A DNA stretch of 64,000 nucleotides from contig CAVSPW010000009.1 in the NCBI GenBank assembly GCA_963729935.1, positions 1 to 64,000 on the forward strand, read 5' to 3'. The DNA is from CAIKMD01 sp963729935. Lineage in GTDB: Bacteria; Pseudomonadota; Alphaproteobacteria; ATCC43930; CGMCC-115725. A program made the translations under genes and the position numbers. Shown in pieces: positions 45,737 to 53,514 of the stretch (its first letter is position 1; each line of letters begins with the position of its first letter). Under the pieces are notes generated by a model, which was not told the DNA's origin, ran no database searches, and saw nothing but the letters and a program-made list of their open reading frames with translations.

Positions 45737-46048
45737 ATGCAGACCTTCGCCATGTTGACGCGGCTGGAACCGAATGGGTTGCAAGCGCCGCTCGCGATCG
45801 AAAAGCTGGAACACAAGGTCATGGAGCATGTGCGCCGCGCTTGCCCCACGGCTGAGTGGATCGCCAGCTATGCACTTCTCGGACCCTATGACTATCTGGA
45901 TTTGTTTCGCGCAAGAGATGTGGATGACGCGAGTAAGATTTCGGCGATCGTTCGCGGCTACGGCCACGCTCATACCGAACTGTGGTCGGCGACCGAATGG
46001 CCCCACTTTAAAGCCGTTATGCGCGAACTCGGCGTCATCCAGGGCTAG
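45737..46048 (+). CDS. GYD-domain protein
   Basis: 103 residues. The GYD fold is about 90 residues: FAMLTRLEPNGLQAP, ASYALLGPYDYLDLFRA, then ISAIVRGYGHAHTELWSATE. The family takes its name from the G-x-YD motif, here GPYDYLD. The function is unknown; it resembles small alpha/beta ferredoxin-like binding domains. Start after GAGGGAGAG. Lies between prs and the hydrolase gene. Confidence 0.75.
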   Translation: MQTFAMLTRLEPNGLQAPLAIEKLEHKVMEHVRRACPTAEWIASYALLGPYDYLDLFRARDVDDASKISAIVRGYGHAHTELWSATEWPHFKAVMRELGVIQG

Positions 46049-46106
46049 AGAGCCGCGGCTGATTCCGGAGAAGGCTCCATGCGGGGGAGCGAAGGAGTGC
46101 CGATCG

Positions 46107-46772
46107 ATGGTTGAAAGAGAAGAGAAGGAGATAACGCGGGAGGTACGCCTGCCGCCTCTCGGCCTCGATGGGGTGCTCGGGCTTCCGTCCTTGTCGCCAC
46201 GCGGACTCATTCTTTTCGCGCATGGCAGCGGCAGCAGTCGTTTCAGTCCCCGGAACAATGCCGTAGCCGCGGCGCTTCGTCAGGCGGGGCTTGCGACCCT
46301 TCTCTTCGATCTGCTGAGCAGCGTCGAGGAGGAAGACCGCGCCAATGTTTTCGATATCGAACTGCTTGCTCAACGATTGCGGGCCGCGACCGATTGGGTT
46401 CTTGCCACCCCGGAAATCCGATCGTTGCCTATCGGATATTTCGGCGCGAGCACCGGTGCCGCCGCCGCGATCAAGGCCGCCGCGCAGATGAAGCGTCGGA
46501 TCGGCGCGATCGTCTCCCGTGGGGGCCGCCCCGATCTCGCCGCCGGCGCTCTTTCCGAGGTCGATGCCCCAACCCTTCTGATCGTTGGCGGGCACGATCC
46601 CGAGGTTTTAGCCTTGAACAAATCAGCGCGCCGCGGCTTGCATTGCGAAAGCGCGCTCGAAGTCGTCCCCGGTGCCACCCATCTGTTCGAGGAGCCAGGC
46701 GCGCTCGAGCAGGTCATCGCGCTCTCGCGACGGTGGTTTCTCGAACACCTCACGCGTCAATCCGAGGGCTAG
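46107..46772 (+). CDS. Alpha/beta hydrolase (dienelactone-hydrolase type)
   Basis: 221 residues. The oxyanion HGSGSS (LILFAHGSGSSRFSPRNN) and the nucleophile region YFGASTGAAAAIKA are present, where Ser-Thr stands for the usual G-x-S/C-x-G. Late Asp and His are in VGGHDPEV and GATHLFEE. Such proteins often sit beside phosphoribosyltransferases in stress clusters. Start at ATG after GAAGGAG; the longer frame overlaps the GYD gene and is not used. Three bases separate it from the next gene. Confidence 0.8.
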   Translation: MVEREEKEITREVRLPPLGLDGVLGLPSLSPRGLILFAHGSGSSRFSPRNNAVAAALRQAGLATLLFDLLSSVEEEDRANVFDIELLAQRLRAATDWVLATPEIRSLPIGYFGASTGAAAAIKAAAQMKRRIGAIVSRGGRPDLAAGALSEVDAPTLLIVGGHDPEVLALNKSARRGLHCESALEVVPGATHLFEEPGALEQVIALSRRWFLEHLTRQSEG

Positions 46773-46775
46773 ACG

Positions 46776-47474
46776 ATGTACTTCGCGGACCGTCAGGATG
46801 CTGGCCGCCGTCTCGCAGCCGAACTCCTGCGCTTCAAGGATCGCCGGCCGGTCATTCTTGCGTTGCCCCGCGGCGGCGTTCCGGTGGGATTTGAAGTCGC
46901 GATGAGGCTCGGTGCGCCGCTCGACGTCGTTCTCGTGCGCAAGATTGGTCACCCCGCCTCACCGGAGCTCGCCATCGGCGCTATCGCCGACGTCGAGGGT
47001 CTCGAAAAGGTGATCGATGAAGAAGCGATCGCGGAATTCGGTATCCCAAGGGCTTATCTCGATCGGGAGATCTTGCGCCAGCAACGGGAGATCGACAAGC
47101 GTCGCCGGCTCTATTTCGAAGGTCGCAGACCCGCCGAGCTAGGCGGCGGAACCGCGATCGTCATCGACGACGGAATCGCCACCGGCGCTACCATGCGCGC
47201 CGCCCTCCGAGCCGTGCGGCGACGCGCACCGAAGACGCTTGTTCTGGCCGTTCCGGTGGCTCCGGCGGACACGATCGAAGAGCTGCGCTCCGAAGCCGAT
47301 GAGACGGTTTGTTTGTTCTCGCCCAAGGATTTCGGCGCCGTCGGGCTCTTCTATGCCGATTTCCGCCCCATTGAGGACGACACGGTCGTCGATCTGCTCA
47401 AGCGCGCGGCGGCGATGGCCGCGACCCGACCCATTTCCGCACCGCCGCCTGCGCGAAATACATCGAGAACTTGA
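46776..47474 (+). CDS. Phosphoribosyltransferase family protein
   Basis: 232 residues. Type I PRTase fold with the PRPP-binding loop VIDDGIATGATMRAAL and the N-terminal ILALPRGGVPVGFEVA. The Asp pair is followed by ATGAT in place of the usual TGxT. DVVLVRKIGHPASPELAIG, which has a PRTase substrate hood, is also present. The substrate base is not clear. With PRPP synthetase upstream it could salvage a base under stress. Starts three bases after the hydrolase stop; probably co-translated. Confidence 0.82.
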   Translation: MYFADRQDAGRRLAAELLRFKDRRPVILALPRGGVPVGFEVAMRLGAPLDVVLVRKIGHPASPELAIGAIADVEGLEKVIDEEAIAEFGIPRAYLDREILRQQREIDKRRRLYFEGRRPAELGGGTAIVIDDGIATGATMRAALRAVRRRAPKTLVLAVPVAPADTIEELRSEADETVCLFSPKDFGAVGLFYADFRPIEDDTVVDLLKRAAAMAATRPISAPPPARNTSRT

Positions 47475-47567
47475 CTGGATGACGGGCCTGGTGAGGAGTG
47501 TCGCGACCGCCAAAGGCGTTACCAGTAAAAATTTCGTCGGCGGCCCGTGATCAGCCCATTGGAGGGA

Positions 47568-49046
47568 TCAGCCGTTGCGAATTGACCCTGCGATGGTTTG
47601 GCCTGTCTTGCACGCCTCGGAAAGCGAGGATTGGCGTTCGATTGTTTGCCACCCGGCCATCTCCGGTGCCGCGCTGGCCTTCATTTCCTCAGGCTCGGCG
47701 AGCCAAAGGCCGGTGAAAGGCACAGATAGCGCGCTTGCGATTGCCGCGATCGCCTCGCGATCTTCCGGTTGATAGAAATCCGCATCGACGCCTACGCTAA
47801 GCCCCGCTGCCAAGAGCATCCTTGTCTCCGCCGCCAGAGCGCTAAGGACGCGCTGCGCGGTCTTCTTGTCATAGGCCTGATGCGACAGTCGGCTATCTCG
47901 TCCGACGCGCAGCATTCGCCTTCGTACCGTCTCGCTGTGCAAAATGCGCGCGCCCGGCGATGGGCCAAGCGAGCTCGCGGCCCCGTGCGCAAAGGCGGTC
48001 TTCAGGCTTCCTTGCAGACCGCCGATTGCTAGGAGCCGTGGGGGCCGGCGGATGAGGAGCGCCATCGCAAGCGCCAGAGTCGATCGTGCCGAGGCTGCAA
48101 GATGACGTGCGCTTTCGGCACTGGCTTGGCGCAGCGACGCGGCGGCGACGCTGTAAGCACGGGTCGCGAGGCGAATCGAGATCATGAGCGGCAATACAGC
48201 CAGACCATCGGAATCGGCAGCCAGATCGACGTATCGGTTAACGAGAATGTTTGCCTCGAGATCCAGCCGGCGCAAATGAAGATCCGCGAGCAAGAAAGCC
48301 ACGTCGAACAACACGTCGATGCAGGAAATGTTTTCGCAGAACTCGATGGCATCGAACAGTGTTGGCCGCCCATCGAGCAGGCAAATATTCGCCAAGCGGA
48401 GATCGCCATGGCACCGACGCACCTGGCCTTGATCCCGTCGATGATCGAGAATGTCCGAGACGCGTCCGAGGGCGTCGAACGATGCCTGAAGAAGCGATTC
48501 AACAGCCTCTCCGTCGACGATCGCGCCGACCGTCTTGAGGTCGGCCTGGTTGTGTTCGATCGCGGCCTGGAGACCGGCAGCGCCGCCGTATCCCGAAACG
48601 GGTTCCGCCCTCCGATGAAAATCGGCGATTTCGTCGGCTAAGGAAGCCATCAGGTCGGGATTGAGGCGAGTTGCGTCCGCGACATGATCGAGCAAATCCG
48701 CCTGATCGAAACGACGCATCTCCACGATCCAATCGAGAATTTCGCCATCGCCGTCGAAGCCCAGCTCTCCGCTGGCCCGGCGATTGACGGTATGGGTGCC
48801 GAGATAGAGTTCCGGCGCCGTCCGCCGGTTCAGCGCCAATTCGGCACGGCACGCGGCGCCGCGCTTTTCAACCGTACTGTAGTCGAGGGAAGAGAACGCA
48901 ACCGGGCGCTTCAGCTTAAACGCGCGGTCCTGCACAAGGAATGCGATTGAACAGTGCGTTTCGATTCGGCTAACGAAAGCGCCGGGCTCGCCATAGGCGT
49001 CGCTGTCGGAGAGAAATGCGATGATTTCCTGCTCAGAATCGATCAT
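47568..49046 (-). CDS. APH-like/AAA kinase fusion protein
   Basis: 492 residues. An N-terminal domain (residues 1-310) resembles aminoglycoside phosphotransferase/choline-kinase folds: FKLKRPVAFSSLDYSTVEKR, and the Brenner motif VRRCHGDLRLANICLLDGRP with FDAIEF. The C-terminal 180 residues resemble an AAA or zeta-toxin-type kinase: LLAIGGLQGSLKTAF in place of GxxGxGKS/T, then SETVRRRM and DADFYQPEDREAI. The P-loop has Leu where Gly normally precedes Lys, so nucleotide binding may be altered. The same fusion is known near phosphoribosyltransferases in bacteria. The start is set by conserved residues; an upstream extension is not used. Confidence 0.78.
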   Translation of the reverse strand: MIDSEQEIIAFLSDSDAYGEPGAFVSRIETHCSIAFLVQDRAFKLKRPVAFSSLDYSTVEKRGAACRAELALNRRTAPELYLGTHTVNRRASGELGFDGDGEILDWIVEMRRFDQADLLDHVADATRLNPDLMASLADEIADFHRRAEPVSGYGGAAGLQAAIEHNQADLKTVGAIVDGEAVESLLQASFDALGRVSDILDHRRDQGQVRRCHGDLRLANICLLDGRPTLFDAIEFCENISCIDVLFDVAFLLADLHLRRLDLEANILVNRYVDLAADSDGLAVLPLMISIRLATRAYSVAAASLRQASAESARHLAASARSTLALAMALLIRRPPRLLAIGGLQGSLKTAFAHGAASSLGPSPGARILHSETVRRRMLRVGRDSRLSHQAYDKKTAQRVLSALAAETRMLLAAGLSVGVDADFYQPEDREAIAAIASALSVPFTGLWLAEPEEMKASAAPEMAGWQTIERQSSLSEACKTGQTIAGSIRNG

Positions 49047-49155
49047 CACTGGCCTGGCTGACTGCGGAAGATCGACATGCCGGCGTTGAAGGGCGCGGCA
49101 CCGCGAAAAAGACAAAATATCAGTTGAATTGCATCGCGCAAAGGCGGCTCGGACC

Positions 49156-49169
49156 TTGACATAAATCAA
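49156..49169. promoter_or_regulatory. FNR/FixK-type box in the divergent gap
   Basis: TTGAC-ATAA-ATCAA, centred between the minus-strand kinase gene (start 110 bases away) and the rightward 83-aa gene (start 117 bases away). It could serve both. Confidence 0.6.
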
Positions 49170-49285
49170 TCCAACTCGGCGGCTTTTCGCCGATGGTGTA
49201 ATCAACGGCAGAGGCGAGGCCCGCAAACGAAGCCGCGAGTGGGCGCGCCGGGTGTTCGGTGCGGCAAGTCGGAGGAACCCATCCC

Positions 49286-49537
49286 ATGGCGATCGAAGGA
49301 CCCGGTGAAGAATCCGCCAGTGCGGCCGAGATTCGTGACATCGTCGGCCCGCTCGACGACGCCGTCATTACCGCGATACTGTCTATCGGGCCGACGCGCG
49401 CAGAACTCGTCGAGGCATGTGCGTGGATGACCTCGGACGACTATCTGCATCGCAAGCTTCATCATGCCTTGCAAGGCCGCGCGGCGGAAGTTTTCGATAT
49501 CTTGGTATCGGAGCTTTCCGAAGAGCCTGAGCGCTGA
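49286..49537 (+). CDS. Small conserved-type protein, 83 aa
   Basis: The sequence runs AAEIRDIVGPLDDAVITAIL, GPTRAELVEACAWMTSDDY, then HALQGRAAEVFDILVSEL. It is wholly helical and soluble. GGAGGAACCC precedes the ATG by ten bases; a longer start is not needed. Seen by pattern as one of a family of small stress-linked alphaproteobacterial proteins; I do not know the function. Confidence 0.65.
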   Translation: MAIEGPGEESASAAEIRDIVGPLDDAVITAILSIGPTRAELVEACAWMTSDDYLHRKLHHALQGRAAEVFDILVSELSEEPER

Positions 49538-49872
49538 CGGACTTTGCGCCCTGCCGGATCCTCGCACAATCCCGGCAGATTTCGCGTCGACACGAGGGCC
49601 TCATCGCTTTTAAGCCGTTTGCGCCGATCCAACTTGCCGCCAAGAATCTGATCCTGTCATCGAATGGTATCTAATGGCGTGGGTCGTTCCGCCGGCGCGC
49701 GCGGCTGACGATGGGAGGGATGGGTCTAGTACGTTGCGCCTTCACGTCACGGTGACGACGACGCGATGTTGTTCTGGGGCCCAATGAACGCCACGGGCAC
49801 ACACACGAGCCTGCCCGGCGGCGGTTGCACTCGACCATGGACTTGATGCGGAGTGATCTCCGCGAAGCCGTC
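49538..49872. other. Gap without recognisable gene
   Basis: About 335 bases with only noise-like frames. Its end leads to the FNR-type box at 49873 that precedes the lipoprotein gene. Confidence 0.45.
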
Positions 49873-49886
49873 TTGATCCAGGTCAA
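49873..49886. promoter_or_regulatory. FNR/FixK-type box before the lipoprotein gene
   Basis: TTGAT-CCAG-GTCAA. A -41.5 promoter would start near 49921, giving a leader of about 117 bases before the lipoprotein ATG. Confidence 0.65.
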
Positions 49887-50037
49887 TGCTCTCGTAAGCC
49901 CGAGTATTATCGTCATGTCCGTTTTTAGGAAGCCGACCCGAGCCGGAGAGGGGAAAGGTTAGGTGTTTGCCACATCGGAAGCCCGCACTCGAGGAAGGCT
50001 CGATGAAGTTTTGAAAGCTCAGAAATGGAGTATGGAC

Positions 50038-50286
50038 ATGTTCAAGGAAACTTGGAAAACGAGCGCCGGAATCTTGGTTCTTACCGGTTCATTGCTGCTG
50101 GGAGGTTGCGCCAGCCAAGATAGCGTCACGCGGGCTCAAAGTACCGCGGATCAAGCTCTGCAGGCTGCTCAAGCGGCGAGCCAAAAGGCCGATGCCGCGA
50201 CTGCCGCAGCCAATGCCGCCGCTGCTGCGGCCAAGGCCGCGAGCACGAAAGCGGATCGCATGTATCAGCAGGGCCTCAAGAAGTAG
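50038..50286 (+). CDS. Lpp/OprI-like alanine-zipper lipoprotein
   Basis: 82 residues. Signal sequence and lipobox LLLGGC, so Cys24 would be lipidated. The mature part is Ala-rich with heptad repeats (ADQALQAAQAASQKADAATA) and ends in Lys-Lys (MYQQGLKK). This is the layout of OprI and Braun lipoprotein: an alanine coiled coil whose C-terminal Lys can be joined to peptidoglycan by L,D-transpeptidases. Such lipoproteins are uncommon in alphaproteobacteria. The ATG seven bases after GGAG is chosen over the one two codons earlier. Two YkuD-domain genes follow. Confidence 0.72.
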   Translation: MFKETWKTSAGILVLTGSLLLGGCASQDSVTRAQSTADQALQAAQAASQKADAATAAANAAAAAAKAASTKADRMYQQGLKK

Positions 50287-50354
50287 GTGCGTCAGGCGAG
50301 ATCGGCGCGGTTGCCGTCGCTGCACTGGAATGCGGCGACGGTAATTCGCCGTAA

Positions 50355-51431
50355 ATGGGTATCGCAGTCGTGGGATGCATGGGATTCAAGAACGGCCGTC
50401 GCGCGGCCCCTTGCGCAGCACGCGCCATTCTTATTTTGGCGGCGCTATTCAGTCTCTGGGTGCCGCGTGTGCAGGCGGCATCCTTCCCGCTTTCGCCCGA
50501 CCAAATGCTGGTGGGCGTGTCTGGCGTCTATGTCACGCGCAACGAGGACACACTTCTCGATATCGCGCGCCGCTACGATCTCGGTTACGGCCAACTCATG
50601 GCTGTCAACGGCGGCGTCGACCCGTGGCTTCCCGGCGCCGGCCGTCGGATTACCTTGCCCGGCGTCTATCTCGTGCCAGAGGGCCCGCGCGAGGGCATCG
50701 TGATCAACCTTGCTGAACAGCGGCTCTACTATTTCCCGCCCGATGGCCACACGGTCGAGACCTATCCGATCGGTATCGGCGTTGAGCCGAATCTGACGCC
50801 GCTTGGCACCACGCGTGTCGTTGGCAAAGATGTCCAGCCAAGCTGGTACCCTCCGCCGTCGATCCGCGAAGAAAGGCCCGAGCTGCCGGAAATGGTTCCG
50901 CCGGGCCCCGCCAATCCGCTCGGCGATTACGCGCTGCGGCTGGGCTGGCCCGACTATCTGATTCACGGCACCAACAAGCCTTACGGCATCGGCCGGCATG
51001 TGAGCCATGGCTGCATTCGTCTCTATCCCGAGGACATCGCGCGGCTCTTCGGCGAGGTGGCGATCGGGACGAAGGTGCGCGTCGTCGACGAGGAAATTCG
51101 CTTGGCCTGGATCGGACGCGAGCTCTATCTCGCGGTGACGCCGAGCCGGCGACAGATCGACGAGATCGATATCAATCAGCCGATGACGCCCGATATTCCG
51201 CCCGACCTCGATGACCGTGTCGCCGCGGCGGCGGGGAACCAAGCCGACCGCATCGACTGGAGCCTGGTCGACAGGATCGGGCTCAAGCGCGCCGGTACGC
51301 CGTTCCAGATCACGCGACCGGCGCTCTCCGTAAACGATACGGAACGTCCCGCGCTTCGCCTATCGAGCGCACGGGGCGCCGGCCAGCGGATCGTTGCCGC
51401 GGGTTGCGGACCTCACGCCGATGGAAGATAA
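50355..51431 (+). CDS. L,D-transpeptidase with LysM-like domain
   Basis: 358 residues. Signal sequence to about residue 42, a LysM-like region at 57-103 (YVTRNEDTLLDIARRYD; GAGRRITLPG), then the YkuD catalytic domain. The active site is HGTNKPYGIGRHVSHGCIR, with His204, His218 and the catalytic Cys220. The N-terminal layout and the length match E. coli ErfK/YbiS-type enzymes that link Lpp to peptidoglycan. The start could be the second ATG. It follows the alanine-zipper lipoprotein by 68 bases, so a substrate-enzyme pair is likely. Confidence 0.88.
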   Translation: MGIAVVGCMGFKNGRRAAPCAARAILILAALFSLWVPRVQAASFPLSPDQMLVGVSGVYVTRNEDTLLDIARRYDLGYGQLMAVNGGVDPWLPGAGRRITLPGVYLVPEGPREGIVINLAEQRLYYFPPDGHTVETYPIGIGVEPNLTPLGTTRVVGKDVQPSWYPPPSIREERPELPEMVPPGPANPLGDYALRLGWPDYLIHGTNKPYGIGRHVSHGCIRLYPEDIARLFGEVAIGTKVRVVDEEIRLAWIGRELYLAVTPSRRQIDEIDINQPMTPDIPPDLDDRVAAAAGNQADRIDWSLVDRIGLKRAGTPFQITRPALSVNDTERPALRLSSARGAGQRIVAAGCGPHADGR

Positions 51432-51466
51432 TTCGAAGCATCGGAAAGATCGTCACGGGACGATGA

Positions 51467-52000
51467 ATGCCTCAGTTTCGCTCGCCGACCCGCCGCCAGC
51501 TTTGTCGCGACCTGACGCTCGCCGCCACGGCGCTCCTCGTCCTTCCGGTCAGGGCTAAAGCCCAATCAAAGGGCGCGAAGGCCGATCGCATCCTGGTCCT
51601 CAAATCCGAGCGCACGTTGCTGCTGCTGCGAGGCGAAAATCCCCTCGCGACCTTCCCCGTCGCGCTCGGCGCTCGACCAGTCGGACCCAAGCGCCGGCGG
51701 GGCGATGCGCGCACCCCCGAGGGTCGATACCGCATCGACGGGTTCAATTCCCATAGCCGATTCTACCGCGCGCTGCACATCTCCTATCCCAATGCCGAGG
51801 ATTTGCGAAGGGCGCGCGCCGCCGGTTTGCCGCTCGGCGGGAATATCGAAATTCACGGCTTGCCGGACGGCTTCGGTCGCTACGATCCCGTCGCTTTTTA
51901 CAAGGATTGGACCGACGGATGTATCGCGGTCAGCAACCGCGCGATTGACGAGATCTGGGCGAGCGTCGGAATCGGCACGCCCGTCGACATAATGGCTTAG
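51467..52000 (+). CDS. YkuD-domain protein with Tat-like signal
   Basis: 177 residues. The N-terminus TRRQLCRDLTLAATALL looks like a twin-arginine signal. The YkuD core includes DARTPEGRYRIDGFN, IEIHGLP with His130, and WTDGCIAVSN with Cys152; the usual His of SHGC is replaced by Asp. It resembles E. coli YafK-type proteins, which in that species release Lpp from peptidoglycan rather than attach it. Attachment or release cannot be decided from sequence. Gap to the previous gene 35 bases, so probably the same operon. Confidence 0.82.
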   Translation: MPQFRSPTRRQLCRDLTLAATALLVLPVRAKAQSKGAKADRILVLKSERTLLLLRGENPLATFPVALGARPVGPKRRRGDARTPEGRYRIDGFNSHSRFYRALHISYPNAEDLRRARAAGLPLGGNIEIHGLPDGFGRYDPVAFYKDWTDGCIAVSNRAIDEIWASVGIGTPVDIMA

Positions 52001-52299
52001 GCTCTGCCCTTCGTCCCGGTGAACCGACTGAGGAACGGAGCGGCCGCAGGAATCCGCCGATCACGTGCGCCCTATTGAATGCGGCGGCCGCATATCCGCC
52101 GCTGCACCGGCACGACGAGAAACCTCATTTATCGAGCCCCGGCCCAGGATCGGGTTGAGTAGTTAGAATTGCCACCGGGATTGCCGCCGGGCGGCTAGCC
52201 AATCGACGGCAGGAGAGGGGATCGATTGCGGCATTGGCGAGAGATTTTGCCGACAATCCGAGGCTCTTCAGTACGTGCCGGGTCTATTCGGGACGGCTC
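52001..52299. other. Right arm of the island, no gene
   Basis: GC-rich sequence between the last YkuD gene and the tRNA-like remnant. No credible frame. A frame starting at 52234 runs through the tRNA-like part and is a by-product of it. Confidence 0.45.
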
Positions 52300-52367
52300 G
52301 GGGAGAATTGCCAAGCCGTGATAGGGGTCAAACCCTATCGTAGGTTCGAATCCTATTCTCTCCATCA
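52300..52367 (+). pseudogene. Deleted tRNA-Ser remnant (attR)
   Basis: The 36 bases 52321-52356 are identical to the variable and T arms of tRNA-Ser(GCT). In front stands GGGGAGA, which pairs with the TCTCTCC after the T arm (six Watson-Crick pairs and one G-T). Between them only ATTGCCAAGCCGTG remains, so the D arm and the anticodon arm are gone. It ends ATCA. It may be a crossover site left by integration or a former tRNA-Ser copy. It cannot act as a decoding tRNA. Confidence 0.65.
52321..52356 (+). repeat. attR-like direct repeat
   Basis: Exact 36-base copy of the tRNA-Ser segment at 34457-34492 in the same orientation. Flanking bases are close but not identical, as expected for an older junction. 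Confidence 0.8.
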
Positions 52368-52546
52368 CCTTCGCCCTTACAGCGTCGCGCGGTGGTCCCT
52401 AAAGCGCATGGTTCCTTCTTGAAATCGCGAGAGGTTGGTGCTGGCCGCGTGCGTCGACCGGTGCCCGGGGTGGATCGTCGCGGCGCGTTTTCGAACGCCG
52501 CCCACGCAAGCCCCGATCGCGGGAAAGCTTCGCCGCGGCCAAGCCT

Positions 52547-53512
52547 TCAGCCGGGCTGGGCGTGCTCGCGCAGCCAGCGTTCGGCGCCGGGATGAAGCGG
52601 CACGTCCATCGGCGTTGCGTCGGTTTCCGTGAAGACCTGCGCGACGCCGGTATAGGTGCCTTCTTCCCACGGCATCTCGCCGTCGCGCGCGGCAAAGGCG
52701 CCGCAGATGTCATAGGCCATCTGATCGGGAAGCGTCGCGCTGGTGTAAAGGGGCCAGCCGCTGAAATCGATGCAGGGATGGTCGTGGTCGAGATTGGGAA
52801 AGTGCCCCGCCGGAATTAGGACCCGGCGCCAGCCAAGCGTTTCGAGATGGGTGAACGCATCGGCTTCGAGCTCGATCGGCGCGAGCCCGCAGGTCAGCGC
52901 CTCGCCGAGCCAGGTGCGGATCCCTTCATCGAAGACGGCATCGAGCGTGCCGTCGCGGAAGCCGTTGAGCCGCTTCTTATCGCCGGGCGGTCCGCAAGGA
53001 TGCACCCGCCCGCCCCAAGATTCGATGTCCTTGAGGCTCATGCCATAGAAGCCAAGCAATTGATCGACGAGGACGAGGGTCGAGTGGGTCGGGTCTTCCC
53101 GCAAGGATATCTGCAGCGGATAGCGCGCTTTCTTGACGTCATGCAGCGAACTGAATCCGGTGTTCTTGCGGATCGCGACGACGAAGCGGTCCCAACTCGG
53201 ATAGGAGCCAAGGATCCTCAGCGGCAACGGCGCTTTGAAAAGACCGACGCCCCGATAGGCTTGGGTCAACATCGCCGATGGATTGACGAAAGCCGCCTCG
53301 ACGCCGCCCTTGGCGACGTCGAGCGCGAGGATCGCTGAGCCCGTCGCCATGCGCAGCCACGGCGTGAAACTTTCCCCCGATCCGGTGCCGATCGTGATGC
53401 ACATGTCGCGGTTGCCGCCATAGCGCGTGGCCGGGTTGCCGGCGATGTGGAGGCCGAGTTCCCAAAGGATCTTCGCGCGGCGAAAATTCGCGCCGGATGG
53501 CAAGGGTTCCAT
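52547..53512 (-). CDS. TAXI-type TRAP solute-binding family, no signal peptide
   Basis: 321 residues. Fold features of TAXI-type substrate-binding proteins: ITIGTGSGESFTPWLRMATG, VEAAFVNPSAMLTQAYRG, then GVGLF. The family is normally exported. Here the N-terminus (EPLPSGANFRRAKILWELG) is polar and no signal sequence precedes it, so it would stay in the cytoplasm. No TRAP membrane genes are nearby. Start ATG lies two bases after the CocE-like stop, so it is translated from the same message. Confidence 0.7.
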   Translation of the reverse strand: MEPLPSGANFRRAKILWELGLHIAGNPATRYGGNRDMCITIGTGSGESFTPWLRMATGSAILALDVAKGGVEAAFVNPSAMLTQAYRGVGLFKAPLPLRILGSYPSWDRFVVAIRKNTGFSSLHDVKKARYPLQISLREDPTHSTLVLVDQLLGFYGMSLKDIESWGGRVHPCGPPGDKKRLNGFRDGTLDAVFDEGIRTWLGEALTCGLAPIELEADAFTHLETLGWRRVLIPAGHFPNLDHDHPCIDFSGWPLYTSATLPDQMAYDICGAFAARDGEMPWEEGTYTGVAQVFTETDATPMDVPLHPGAERWLREHAQPG

Positions 53513-53514
53513 GG

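Noticed and set aside
47568..47790. Plus-strand frame within the APH-AAA gene
   Set aside because: Short shadow of the minus-strand gene.
52234..52422. Small frame running through the tRNA-like remnant
   Set aside because: Its 'protein' (GVKPYRRFES-type) is a translation of the tRNA variable and T arms.
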